DNA from: Ruminococcus sp. 210702-SL.1.03
GTDB taxonomy: Bacteria > Bacillota > Clostridia > Oscillospirales > Ruminococcaceae
Reading direction: 5' to 3'
Length of the DNA stretch: 64,000 bases
NCBI RefSeq assembly: GCF_020559915.1
Contig: NZ_JAJCLZ010000002.1
Location: 124,001 to 188,000 of the forward strand
Positions within the stretch are counted from its first letter, which is position 1. The number at the start of each line of letters is the position of its first letter. The notes beneath the pieces are model-generated. The model worked only from the letters and a program-made list of their open reading frames with translations. It was not told the DNA's origin and ran no database searches. Shown piece after piece: positions 53,305 to 61,853 of the stretch. Made by a program: the position numbers and the translations under genes.

Positions 53305-55467
53305 TTACTGCTTCATTTTCGTTGTCTGGCGCTGCGCCATTACCAGCTTGTAGTAAACGCCTTTGTGCTTCATAAGCTCGGTGTGCGTGCCGCACTCTGC
53401 CAAATGCCCTTTGTCGAGAACTATCAGCCTGTCCGCGGCGCTCAGGGTCGAGAGTCTGTGGGCTATCGCAATGGTAGTCCTGCCTGCCGTCAGCTTGCCG
53501 AGCGCTTCCTGTATCTGCTTTTCGGTCTGGGTGTCGAGCGAGGCTGTCGCTTCGTCGAGGATTATTATCTTCGGGTCGTGAAGTATCGCCCTCGCGATAG
53601 CTATGCGCTGGCGCTCGCCGCCGGAGAGCTGATAGCCTTTGTTGCCGACGCGCGTGTTGTAGCCGTCGGGCAGCTTTGTTATAAAGTCGTGCGCGTTCGC
53701 TATCTTCGCCGCCTTTATGACCTCCTCAAAGGTCGCGTTCGGCTTGGCGTAGGCGATGTTTTCCAGCACGTTGCCGTCGAAAAGAAAGGTTTCTTGCAGT
53801 ACCACGCCCACCTGCGAGCGCAGGCTGTGCAGGTCTATCTGCTTGATGTCAACGCCGTCGATGCGTATCTCGCCCTGCGTGCAGTCGTAAAGCCGCAGGA
53901 TAAGGTTTATCATAGTCGATTTGCCGACGCCCGAGTGACCGACTATGCCGACCATCTCGCCCTGCTTTATGCGGCAAGTGATGTCTTTCAGCACAGGGTC
54001 GTAAGATTTGTAGCCGAAGTACACGCCGTCGAACTCTATATCGCCCTTTATGTCGAGCTTTATCGGGTCGGCGCAGTCGCGCACGTCGCTCTCTTCGTCT
54101 AGTATCTCAAAGACCTTGCCCGCCGAAACGGAAACGTCCGCCAGATTTCGCGGTATCTGTATCATCCAGCGTATCGGCGTGTACAGCATCGCAACGTAGG
54201 TGGTGAACTGTATGAGCTGACCGAGCGACATTGTTTCGCCCAGCACCATTCGTCCGCCGAAATACAGCACAAAAAAGTTGCCGATGGTGAGGATAAATTC
54301 CGAAATGGGTATCGTCAAGTACCACATTATCTCGGCGCGGGTGCAGCTTTTCGCCCACTCCTCCGAGCAGCCGGAGTAGCGCTGTACCTCGCGCCATTCG
54401 TTGCCGTAGGATTTTACTACCCGTATGCCGTTGAGTATATCGTGCAAGGTTTCGCTGTGGCGGGTCGAGTTTTTCCAAACTCTGGTGTAGCGGATAGCCA
54501 TAGCGTTGAAAAGCTTATCGACTATCGCGAAAACTATCGGCACGGGGAGGACAGTCATGAGCGCCAGCCGCCAGTCCATGAAAAATACCAGCACGCCGAT
54601 TATGATGAGCGAGAGCGTTTGCACCACCGCGTCCTTGCCGTTTGCAGTGATGAAGTCCTCTATCTTCGCCGCGTCGTTGGAAACGCGGTTTATCAGCTCG
54701 CCCGCCGTGCGCTTCGACACCGCGCTCATCGAGAGCGTCTGCGATTTTTCAAAAACTTCCTCGCGCAGGTCTTTGCCCAGCCCCAGCGCCGTGCGAAAGC
54801 TGAATTTCATGTTGATGAAGTCGAAAATACCCGTCATGAGTATCAGCCCGACTGAGGTCACCGCCAGCGCGATGAAGCCGCTCCATTCCTCAAAGCGCGG
54901 GGTGACGTAGCGGTCGATTATTAGTCTGTTGATGTAAGGTGTGATGACCCAGGTCGCTTCCGAAAGCACCGCGCAGATGACGGCTATCGTGAAAATTTTC
55001 TTGTACGGGGCTACGCGCTTTATCAGCCGCAGCAGCGTGCGGCTCTTGCCAACGCAGTAAATGCACTCCTTCGCGCCCTCCAGCGGCATACCGCATTTCG
55101 GGCAGTTCGGCTCTTCGCCGCCCGTGTCTGTTATCAGCTCGGCCGTGCGCACATAGTGGTCGAGCAGCTTCATCATCTCGGCGAACCGCAGGAATTTCTC
55201 TTGCGTAAACCCGCAGAAAGCCAACGTTTGCCCGCTTTTATCAACGCCCTGCGCCATAGAGCTTCCCGCGCCGCGCGTTACCTTAAATTCGGTGAAGTCG
55301 CTTATCAGGTATTCCCGCGCAAGCTCGCCGTTTTCGTAGATGAGCAGCTTTTCACGCGTAGCGCAAAGGCAGCCGCCGCGCTTTTCGCCCTCGGCGGTGA
55401 AGTCCGCGGGCAGCGAGTACACCACGCCTTCCGGCGCGTTTTGCGGTACAGATATGCAGAGATCCAT
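53305..55467 (-). CDS. ABC exporter with N-terminal beta-rich and zinc-ribbon extension (second ABC of DUF1854 operon)
   Basis: This 720-residue protein has about 120 residues of mainly beta sequence. A four-cysteine ribbon (C122, C125, C135, C138, CPKC...CIYC) follows, then a type IV exporter fold with six membrane helices. The nucleotide-binding domain has Walker A GHSGVGKST, signature LSGGERQR, Walker B IIILDEATASLD and switch His in IAHRLST. All catalytic residues are canonical. The extension is not part of ordinary exporters and suggests regulation or a partner. It is third in the operon, 27 bases after the DUF1854 gene. Substrate unknown. Confidence 0.86.
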   Translation of the reverse strand: MDLCISVPQNAPEGVVYSLPADFTAEGEKRGGCLCATREKLLIYENGELAREYLISDFTEFKVTRGAGSSMAQGVDKSGQTLAFCGFTQEKFLRFAEMMKLLDHYVRTAELITDTGGEEPNCPKCGMPLEGAKECIYCVGKSRTLLRLIKRVAPYKKIFTIAVICAVLSEATWVITPYINRLIIDRYVTPRFEEWSGFIALAVTSVGLILMTGIFDFINMKFSFRTALGLGKDLREEVFEKSQTLSMSAVSKRTAGELINRVSNDAAKIEDFITANGKDAVVQTLSLIIIGVLVFFMDWRLALMTVLPVPIVFAIVDKLFNAMAIRYTRVWKNSTRHSETLHDILNGIRVVKSYGNEWREVQRYSGCSEEWAKSCTRAEIMWYLTIPISEFILTIGNFFVLYFGGRMVLGETMSLGQLIQFTTYVAMLYTPIRWMIQIPRNLADVSVSAGKVFEILDEESDVRDCADPIKLDIKGDIEFDGVYFGYKSYDPVLKDITCRIKQGEMVGIVGHSGVGKSTMINLILRLYDCTQGEIRIDGVDIKQIDLHSLRSQVGVVLQETFLFDGNVLENIAYAKPNATFEEVIKAAKIANAHDFITKLPDGYNTRVGNKGYQLSGGERQRIAIARAILHDPKIIILDEATASLDTQTEKQIQEALGKLTAGRTTIAIAHRLSTLSAADRLIVLDKGHLAECGTHTELMKHKGVYYKLVMAQRQTTKMKQ

Positions 55468-55494
55468 TTGCAGACCCCCTTTCGTTAGATTTTA

Positions 55495-56034
55495 TTAGGT
55501 AAACATCTCCAGCACCTGCAAGCTTTTCTTGTCAAGCTTGCTGATGTCGGGACAAAAATATTTGTTGCCGTCGGCGTCGTTGACGTAAAGATAGCTGCCG
55601 TTCAGCAGTCGGAAATTCTGATACCAGTCGCGAACGCATATCGTCTTTTCGCCCGCTGTGGTGTCGGTCTTTACGAATATCGCGCCGCGCATATTGTCGC
55701 GTATCGAGTAAACGCGCGTTATCTCGGGCATGAAATATTTGTACTCTAAGTAGCCGTTCAGCAGCTCAAACTGCTCGGGAGGCAGCTCCGCCATGTCTTT
55801 TATAACGCCCACTTCGCGAAATTCGCGCTCCTCGTTCTCGTAATGCAGGCTGATGTACTGCGTTTTTGAGTAAAAGGGTATCAGCCGCGTGGGGTCTATC
55901 TTGCGGTACGTTTTGCCGCCGTACTCCAGCGTCAGGTAGCCGCTCGGCTCTTTTTTCAGATGTATCTCCGCGCAGTTCAGCAGCGTTAGCTTGTCCACCT
56001 CGTAGACCTCGGCGGTGTTAATTTCTTCTGACAT
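55495..56034 (-). CDS. DUF1854 family protein
   Basis: This 179-residue protein shows a DUF1854 pattern. There is an early hydrophobic-basic strand (LTLEYGGKTYRKIDPTRLIP), a region ISLHYENEEREFREVGVIKD with PPEQFELLNGYLEYKYFMPE and ITRVYSI, and a late VRDWYQNFRLLNGSYLYV. No catalytic motif or membrane segment is visible. In some other bacteria DUF1854 proteins accompany ABC exporters, including sets named for cyanophycin metabolism. Here it lies between two ABC genes with 13- and 27-base gaps and is probably a partner of both. Confidence 0.72.
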   Translation of the reverse strand: MSEEINTAEVYEVDKLTLLNCAEIHLKKEPSGYLTLEYGGKTYRKIDPTRLIPFYSKTQYISLHYENEEREFREVGVIKDMAELPPEQFELLNGYLEYKYFMPEITRVYSIRDNMRGAIFVKTDTTAGEKTICVRDWYQNFRLLNGSYLYVNDADGNKYFCPDISKLDKKSLQVLEMFT

Positions 56035-56047
56035 ATTCTCATTTCCC

Positions 56048-58327
56048 TCATTCCTGTATGAATTGCAGCGCTTCGGCCTGCAGCTTGTAAAGCTCGAAAT
56101 ACTTGCCCTTGCGGCGGATAAGCTCGTCGTGCGTGCCGCTTTCTTTCAGCTCGCCGTTTTCGATAACGCAGAGCATATCCGCGTCGCGCAGGGTAGAAAG
56201 CCTGTGGGCTATCGAGATTATCGTGCGCCCCTGTTTCAGATTGTCGATCGCCGCCTGTATCTTGCGCTCGGTGCGGGTGTCCATCGCGGCGGTCGCTTCG
56301 TCGAGTATCAGAACGTTTGGCTTTTGGATTATTGCGCGCGCTATGGATATGCGCTGTTTTTCGCCGCCCGAAAGGGAAATTCCGCCCTCGCCTACGCGCG
56401 TGTTGTAGCCCTCGGGCAGCTTGGTGATAAATTCGTGCGCGTTCGCCGATTTCGCCGCTTCTATTACCTCCTCCATGCTCGCTTCGGGGTCAGCGTAGCG
56501 AATGTTGTCCGCGATAGAGCCTATAAAGAGGTAGGTTTCCTGCGAAACTATGCCGATGTTGCGGCGCAGGTCTTCAAAAGCTATCTTGCGTATCGGCACG
56601 CCGTCGATGGTAATTTCGCCTCCCGTAACGTCGTAAAGCCGCGCCATCAGATTTATGATGGTCGATTTTCCCGCGCCCGTCTTGCCGACTATTCCGTACA
56701 TCTTGCCCGCTTCGACTTTCAGCGATACGTTCTTGATTATCGGGTGGCCCGCTTCGTACTCAAAGCTTACGTTTTTCAGCTCTATCTCGCCGCGCATGTT
56801 TTCTATCCGCACGGGGTGCTCGTCCTCTTTTACAGTGGGCAGGGCGTCGAGTATCTCAAACATTCGCGAGGCGGCGTCCATGCACTTCGCCCAGCGGTCG
56901 CCTATCCATGTGAAAAAGTTTATCGGGTCTACCGCCATTTCGGTGTAGGAAAGCAGCGCCGAAAGCGCGCCGAAGAGTATGTGCCCCTTTATGACCATTA
57001 CCGCGCCGACAAAAAATACCAGCTTGTTCACCACGCGGTAAAACGTCCATATCACAGGTATGGTGTTGGCTATGCGCAGATTTATGCGTGAATTTATCGT
57101 GTACGCTTCGGTATTTTTCAGGCTGTAACGCTCTATCTCGCGCTGCTCGCGGGCGAAAGCTTTCACCACGCGCTGACCGTTCATCACGTCGGAAAGCACT
57201 GAGTTTGCCGAGCGTGTAGCCACGTCAAACTTGCGGTAAAGCTTGCGCTGGCTCTTGTAAAAGCGGTGCTGAACTATCTCTATCATCGTGATGGTGAGGA
57301 TAATTCCGAGCGAAAGCAGGGGCGATATGGTAAGCATTATCACCGCTATGCCGACTATCTTAAAGACGTTCGTCAAGCCGTATGGCACTATGTCGGTGAA
57401 AAACCAGTAGATGTTCTGGCTGTCGCGGTCAACTCTCGACATCAGCGAGCCTGTCTGCTTGCCTGTAAAAAAGTCGAGCGAGAGCCGCTGGAGCGAGCTG
57501 AATATTTTCACGCGCAGGCGGTGGGTAACTACCGGCACGATCTTTGAGGTGATTATGCCCGAGATTATGCGTATCAGCATACCCGCGAGGTCTACACCCG
57601 CTATCAGCAGTACTATCATGAGTATTTGTCCGTAGTATTTTCCGCCCTCGGCGAGCACGTCGTCGTAGAGCATCTGCGAGCCGAATATCGGCGAGAGCAC
57701 CGCGAAAATGCTGCTGACTATGATGGTGAGCAGTATCATGATGGTCGCGCGGCGGAAGTCTTTGAATATCGAAAGCAGCCGCTTGAAAACGCTGCGCCTG
57801 TCTACGCACCGCGGACAAACGGGACGGTTCGGGTCCGGGTAAGGCTCGCCGCATACAGGGCAGTGGGTCTTTATCCCCTCAAGCAGCGAATCGTCAGGCG
57901 TTTCGCCCGCCGCTACCTGCGTTACGCGCTGAGAAAATTTCTCAAATTTGTCGGCAAAGCCGAGCGAAAAGCGCGCTATCGGAAACTCCGCGCCGCTTTT
58001 GTCTTTTACCATCAGCCGTGCGGAATCGTAGTGGCGGTCGGCGTACATTTCGGCGATGTCGGCAAGGGGGTATTCATCATACCCGACGGTCTCAAACGCC
58101 GTCAGCTCCGCGCGCTTCGCACCGCGTTTCAGCTTGCCGTATCGCTCGTAACCGCGCAGTACCGAGAGCGTTTCGCGCGTGAAAGTGATGTACACGTCGA
58201 TGTAGCAGCCCTCGCCGTCGAGGTCGGCTTTAACGCAGTAAAGCAGCTCGTCGGTCATTACGCCGCGCTTCAGCAGCTCCGCCTCCGCCGCAGAGGGCAG
58301 CAGGTCGAAGTATTTCATTTGTTGCAT
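56048..58327 (-). CDS. ABC exporter with N-terminal beta-rich and zinc-ribbon extension (first ABC of DUF1854 operon)
   Basis: This 759-residue protein starts with about 145 residues of mainly beta sequence. A C156/C159/C171/C174 ribbon (CPVC...CPRC) follows, then six membrane helices and a nucleotide-binding domain. The latter has Walker A GKTGAGKST, signature LSGGEKQR, Walker B VLILDEATAAMD and ISIAHRLST, all canonical. The start at 58327 follows AAAGGAGCTGACCAG and replaces a longer open frame. It is a sister of the third gene of the operon. The two probably form a heterodimer or two related exporters. A leader ORF and terminator lie upstream. Confidence 0.86.
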   Translation of the reverse strand: MQQMKYFDLLPSAAEAELLKRGVMTDELLYCVKADLDGEGCYIDVYITFTRETLSVLRGYERYGKLKRGAKRAELTAFETVGYDEYPLADIAEMYADRHYDSARLMVKDKSGAEFPIARFSLGFADKFEKFSQRVTQVAAGETPDDSLLEGIKTHCPVCGEPYPDPNRPVCPRCVDRRSVFKRLLSIFKDFRRATIMILLTIIVSSIFAVLSPIFGSQMLYDDVLAEGGKYYGQILMIVLLIAGVDLAGMLIRIISGIITSKIVPVVTHRLRVKIFSSLQRLSLDFFTGKQTGSLMSRVDRDSQNIYWFFTDIVPYGLTNVFKIVGIAVIMLTISPLLSLGIILTITMIEIVQHRFYKSQRKLYRKFDVATRSANSVLSDVMNGQRVVKAFAREQREIERYSLKNTEAYTINSRINLRIANTIPVIWTFYRVVNKLVFFVGAVMVIKGHILFGALSALLSYTEMAVDPINFFTWIGDRWAKCMDAASRMFEILDALPTVKEDEHPVRIENMRGEIELKNVSFEYEAGHPIIKNVSLKVEAGKMYGIVGKTGAGKSTIINLMARLYDVTGGEITIDGVPIRKIAFEDLRRNIGIVSQETYLFIGSIADNIRYADPEASMEEVIEAAKSANAHEFITKLPEGYNTRVGEGGISLSGGEKQRISIARAIIQKPNVLILDEATAAMDTRTERKIQAAIDNLKQGRTIISIAHRLSTLRDADMLCVIENGELKESGTHDELIRRKGKYFELYKLQAEALQFIQE

Positions 58328-58373
58328 CTGGTCAGCTCCTTTCATTTTCAGGCGTTTGCGCGCATCAGCACGC

Positions 58374-58409
58374 AAAAAAAGCGCCCGACCTTATACGCAG
58401 TCGGGCGCT
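58374..58409 (-). terminator. Attenuator-type terminator upstream of the ABC-DUF1854 operon
   Basis: On the minus strand GCGCCCGAC (58408-58400) and GTCGGGCGC (58389-58381) form a perfect nine-pair stem followed by seven T. It lies 47 bases before the first ABC start codon and after a leader ORF, so transcription must pass it. Confidence 0.85.
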
Positions 58410-58457
58410 CACAGCCTATATCATGGGCAGGGGAATATCACAAAAAAGGCGATAATA

Positions 58458-58556
58458 TCACTCTGCTAAAATAAAAAGGCGGGGCCGCGTGCCTACGCTA
58501 AGGTCAATATTCTTATACTCCGAATTCAAGATCTCAGTAGTTATTAGATTAAGCAT
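58458..58556 (-). CDS. 32-residue leader peptide before the ABC-DUF1854 operon
   Basis: A 32-codon ORF begins at ATG 58556 with AGGAGG eight bases upstream and ends at TGA 58458. The peptide starts MLNLITTEILNSEYK and ends RPRLFILAE. It lies between a consensus promoter and an intrinsic terminator that precedes the first ABC gene. That is the layout of ribosome-dependent attenuators of drug-exporter genes, for example bmrB-bmrCD in Bacillus. No amino-acid run is visible that would mark a biosynthetic leader. The call rests on ribosome site and position only. Confidence 0.6.
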   Translation of the reverse strand: MLNLITTEILNSEYKNIDLSVGTRPRLFILAE

Positions 58557-58618
58557 CTAGCCCGCCTCCTTTCATATTCTTAAACTTTTGATAAACGTAT
58601 GTACATTACGCATTTTTG

Positions 58619-58647
58619 ATTATAACACCCTTTTTGTGATTTGTCAA
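58619..58647 (-). promoter_or_regulatory. Promoter of the ABC-DUF1854 operon
   Basis: On the minus strand TTGACA (58647-58642) and TATAAT (58624-58619) have an exact 17-base spacer. The leader to the first ABC gene is about 285 bases. Confidence 0.87.
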
Positions 58648-58698
58648 TAGCTTTTTTCAAAAAACATCAAAAATTTTTTCCTCACCCTGCCGCCGTGC

Positions 58699-58727
58699 TT
58701 GACATTTGCCGCAAAAAATACTATAAT
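58699..58727 (+). promoter_or_regulatory. Promoter of the nitroreductase gene
   Basis: TTGACA at 58699-58704 and TATAAT at 58722-58727 have a 17-base spacer. It diverges from the ABC-operon promoter 52 bases away. Confidence 0.87.
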
Positions 58728-58820
58728 AATAGTGTACATTCAGAACTAGTGAAACATGGGGCGGCTGTGGAGAGATTTTCAAATATGGGGTAATATGCCG
58801 ATAATTAGGAGGTCTTTTTT

Positions 58821-59348
58821 ATGAACGAAGTTATTGAAATGATGAAAACGCGCAGAAGCATACGCAAATTCAAGCCCGACGCGCTGCCCGATGAGATCAT
58901 CGAGCAGATAGCCGAGGCGGGAACATACGCCGCTACCGGCAAGAATTTGCAGTCGCCGACAATAATAGCGGTGACGAACAAGCAGCTTCGCGATAGAATA
59001 TCTGAGATGAACCGCAAGATCGGCGGCTGGCAAGAGGGCTTCGACCCGTTTTACGGCGCGCCCGCCATGCTGATAGTGTTGGCGGACAAGAACGTGCCTA
59101 CCGCGGTCTACGACGGTAGCCTTGTAATGGGCAACCTTATGCTCGCGGCGCACTCGCTCGGCGTCGGCAGCATATGGATACACCGCGCGAAGGAAGAGTT
59201 TGAGAGCGAAGAGGGCAAGGCTATACTGGCAGAGCTGGGCATTACCGGCGATCAAGTCGGAATAGGTCACTGTGCGCTCGGCTACATCGACGGCGAAGAG
59301 CCGAAGGCTGCTTCGCGTAAGGAAAACTGGGTGTATTACGCTAAGTGA
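58821..59348 (+). CDS. Nitroreductase-family protein
   Basis: This 175-residue flavoprotein has the FMN-binding start VIEMMKTRRSIRKFKPD. Central sequences are AGTYAATGKNLQSP and LMLAAHSLGVGSIWIHRAKE, and IGHCALGYIDGEEP is near the end. Such enzymes reduce nitro compounds, quinones or flavins with NAD(P)H. TTAGGAGG precedes the ATG. It is monocistronic, with a consensus promoter and a strong terminator. Confidence 0.92.
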   Translation: MNEVIEMMKTRRSIRKFKPDALPDEIIEQIAEAGTYAATGKNLQSPTIIAVTNKQLRDRISEMNRKIGGWQEGFDPFYGAPAMLIVLADKNVPTAVYDGSLVMGNLMLAAHSLGVGSIWIHRAKEEFESEEGKAILAELGITGDQVGIGHCALGYIDGEEPKAASRKENWVYYAK

Positions 59349-59364
59349 TAGAGTGAACAGCAAA

Positions 59365-59402
59365 AAACGCACGGAGCGCTTCTTAGCTCTGTGCGGTTTT
59401 TT
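59365..59402. terminator. Bidirectional terminator
   Basis: CGCACGGAGC (59368-59377) and GCTCTGTGCG (59386-59395) pair with one wobble. An A run lies on the left and a T run on the right, serving the nitroreductase and the convergent membrane protein. Confidence 0.82.
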
Positions 59403-59413
59403 ATCTGCAAAAT

Positions 59414-60136
59414 TCAGTTTTCCTGCGCGGTTTCACGCTCGCGGTGCTTCATGAACCTGCGGCTGATGCTCTTGTTCAGACGAAAACTCAGCACCGCCGT
59501 CAGCGCGATAAGCCCTATCATCACCAGCACCGACTTCACGCTGAAACTGCTCAGCTTGCCGCCGATGTACGTTTCGACAAGCATTTCGGGCAGTATGCCG
59601 ACCAGCGAGCCGATGATGAACGAGGGAAAAGGCATCTCCATCGCGCCGTGGAGCATACTCACGAGGTCGTTCGGCACTACCGTCACCGCGCGCGAGGCGT
59701 AGACGGTGAAAAAGTTGTTCTCCTGTCCGTAATTTATCAGCTTTTTCGCTTTTGGGTAACGCTCGGTGAGCGCCTCGACAAGCTGCGAGCCGGAGTACCT
59801 GCCGATGTAGTAGGGCAGTGCAAAGCTCACCGCCAGCCCGATTATGTTGATGATAACGGCGACCCAGTAGGGGTAGATGTGTCCCGCGACGACGAAAAAT
59901 ACCGTGGCGGGAAATACTATCGAGAGCGATTTCAGCGCGTAAAACGCCCAAAGCACCACCGCCGCGAGAAAGTAGTTGTGCGGAGTGTATGCGAGTATAT
60001 CTTCAAAATCCCATTTCATGGCGAATATGGCGCAGAGTATCACGAATATCAGGCTGACCAGCAGCGGCGTGAGTTTTAGCGGGTCTATTTTTATGCGGCG
60101 CTTTTTCGGCGGTTTTGCACTGTCATTTTTATCCAT
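59414..60136 (-). CDS. TVP38/TMEM64 (DedA superfamily) membrane protein
   Basis: This 240-residue protein has a basic cytoplasmic start and about six membrane segments. The VTT-domain signature is FPATVFFVVAGHIYPYWVAV, FALPYYIGRYSG and ASRAVTVVPNDLVSMLHGAM. Relatives in the DedA superfamily recycle undecaprenyl phosphate or scramble phospholipids. A promoter TTGAAA-N17-TATAAT lies just upstream, and it stands alone. Confidence 0.9.
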   Translation of the reverse strand: MDKNDSAKPPKKRRIKIDPLKLTPLLVSLIFVILCAIFAMKWDFEDILAYTPHNYFLAAVVLWAFYALKSLSIVFPATVFFVVAGHIYPYWVAVIINIIGLAVSFALPYYIGRYSGSQLVEALTERYPKAKKLINYGQENNFFTVYASRAVTVVPNDLVSMLHGAMEMPFPSFIIGSLVGILPEMLVETYIGGKLSSFSVKSVLVMIGLIALTAVLSFRLNKSISRRFMKHRERETAQEN

Positions 60137-60185
60137 TCAGCAAATCTCTCCTTTAAAAATTAAGATAAATTTAAGATTTGAAGAT

Positions 60186-60214
60186 ATTATAGCACATCAG
60201 CAAAAAAATTTCAA
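60186..60214 (-). promoter_or_regulatory. Promoter of the TVP38-like gene
   Basis: On the minus strand TTGAAA (60214-60209) and TATAAT (60191-60186) are separated by 17 bases. Confidence 0.82.
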
Positions 60215-60309
60215 GCGTATATCACGAAAATATGCGGAAATACGTCCGCTTTTCCGACTTTTTTATTAAATTGGTGAAAATTCACACGTCCATATTTTGC
60301 ATACAGTTA

Positions 60310-60346
60310 CAAAAAGCGCATGACAGTCATTGCGACCGCCATGCGC
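60310..60346 (-). terminator. Terminator after thrB
   Basis: GCGCATG (60316-60322) and CATGCGC (60340-60346) pair, and on the minus strand the stem is followed by TTTTT. Confidence 0.75.
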
Positions 60347-60354
60347 ATTATTAT

Positions 60355-61242
60355 TCAGATAAGCTTCGTGCCCTCGTTGTCGATGTGGAACTCGCGCACC
60401 TGCCAGCCCGTAAGCCCCGCGTTTTCCAGCGAGAATTTCATCTTGCCCTCGAAAAATTCGTTGCTCTCGTCCGCGATAGCCATGATGGTCGGGCCTGCGC
60501 CGCTGATGAAAACGCCGTATGCGCCGTGCGTGTAGGCGATGTCGAATACCTCGCGGCAGTTGGGGATAAGCTCCATTCTGTACGGCTGGTGCAGTTTGTC
60601 ATGCACCGCGGTACGCAGGTTTTCGAACTTGCCTGTCAGCAGCGAAGCGGAGAAGAGCGCCGCGCGCGATAGGTTGTACACCGCGTCCTTATGCGAAACT
60701 TCTTTCGGCAGGCAGGCGCGGGCTTTTTCGGTCTTCAGCTCGAAATCGGGTATCAGCGCGGCGAATTTCAGCTTTGTGAAAACTTCCTGCTTTACCCAGT
60801 GTACCTTTCTGCCGTCGAAAACGGCAGTTACAATGCCGCCCAGCAGCGCGGGCGCGGTGTTGTCGGGGTGACCCTCTATCTGCGCGGCGAGGTCTACCAG
60901 GTCGTCGGTGGTGAGGGGGTTGCCGAGAAGCGTGTTTGCGCCGACAAGTCCCGCTACTATGCAGGCGGAGGACGAGCCTAAGCCGCGCGCCATAGGTATA
61001 TTGTTGGTCTGACGCAGTTTCAGACCCTCCAGCTTTTTGCCGCAGACCTCGAAAAGGTCTTTTGCCGAAACGTAGATGAGGTTGCTTTCATCAGTAGGCA
61101 CGGCAATATCGTCGGCAGAGGAGATCTCTACTCTGTCAGACTCTTCCATTTCAACATAATTATAAAAGCTCAGCGCCAGACCCAGCGCGTCGAAGCCCGC
61201 GCCCAGATTTGCGCTGGTGGCGGGAATGCGAATTTTTATCAT
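60355..61242 (-). CDS. thrB: Homoserine kinase ThrB
   Basis: This 295-residue GHMP kinase has IRIPATSANLGAGFDALGLA, the nucleotide loop MARGLGSSSACIVAGLVGAN and the C-terminal VFISGAGPTIMAIAD. It phosphorylates homoserine in threonine synthesis. It lies 47 bases after a Nudix gene that separates it from hom on the same strand. The upstream bases include AAAGGCGC before the ATG. Confidence 0.96.
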   Translation of the reverse strand: MIKIRIPATSANLGAGFDALGLALSFYNYVEMEESDRVEISSADDIAVPTDESNLIYVSAKDLFEVCGKKLEGLKLRQTNNIPMARGLGSSSACIVAGLVGANTLLGNPLTTDDLVDLAAQIEGHPDNTAPALLGGIVTAVFDGRKVHWVKQEVFTKLKFAALIPDFELKTEKARACLPKEVSHKDAVYNLSRAALFSASLLTGKFENLRTAVHDKLHQPYRMELIPNCREVFDIAYTHGAYGVFISGAGPTIMAIADESNEFFEGKMKFSLENAGLTGWQVREFHIDNEGTKLI

Positions 61243-61289
61243 TTTAAAAAGCGCCTTTCTTGGGCGATAGCCCGAAATTTTTTGTCACT

Positions 61290-61715
61290 TTACTTTATCA
61301 CTTTGCCGAGCAGCTCAGCGCTGTGCAGCTTTATGTGCTCCAGCATATGCCCGATGTTGCCCTCGCCCGCGTAGTGCTTCATATCGAAGAAATTGCGGCG
61401 CAGGTCTGTCCACACAAGGCGGTTTTCCTCGCCCTCGGGCTTTATCGGCTTGTTCAGCCTGCCGACGTACACTTCCACGAAGCAGTCGTCGAGCGGGTAG
61501 CAGTAATCCATAAGGTGCACCAGCTTGATGTCGTCGGCGGTGATGGAAGTTTCTTCTTCCAGCTCGCGGTAGGCTGCCGAGAGGTGCTCTTCGTCAGGCT
61601 CTATCTTACCGCCCACGAGGTTGAGCAGACCCTTGTATGGGTCTTTTTTTCTCATGCACATCAGCCATCTGTCGGCGTCCTCGTTGAACACCGCTATACA
61701 ATTGTAACCCTGCAT
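61290..61715 (-). CDS. Nudix hydrolase within the threonine gene cluster
   Basis: This protein of about 141 residues has a Nudix box GGKIEPDEEHLSAAYRELEE then ETSI, in which the usual glycine near the end is Ser. The rest fits MutT-type enzymes that clean up modified nucleotides. The start at 61715 lies 10 bases after AAGGA; an ATG at 61724 is too close to it. It sits between hom and thrB, an odd place for a nucleotide hydrolase. Confidence 0.85.
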   Translation of the reverse strand: MQGYNCIAVFNEDADRWLMCMRKKDPYKGLLNLVGGKIEPDEEHLSAAYRELEEETSITADDIKLVHLMDYCYPLDDCFVEVYVGRLNKPIKPEGEENRLVWTDLRRNFFDMKHYAGEGNIGHMLEHIKLHSAELLGKVIK

Positions 61716-61787
61716 TTTTTTCATATCCTTCCACTAGTGCGCTTATCTGCCCTAAGCTCATGTTTGACTCAGCAAACATTGCGCTCT

Positions 61788-61828
61788 AAAAAGCAAAACC
61801 ACACGCCGCCCTTTGGCGAAACGTGCGG
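61788..61828 (-). terminator. Probable terminator after hom
   Basis: On the minus strand CCGCACG and CGTGTGG pair (with one wobble) around a loop and are followed by TTTTGCTTTTT. Confidence 0.55.
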
Positions 61829-61853
61829 CAAAGCTTTTAATTTATCGACAATA

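Noticed and set aside
56015..57091. 358-codon plus-strand frame opposite the ABC gene
   Set aside because: It is antisense to a canonical ABC nucleotide-binding domain and has shadow-like composition.
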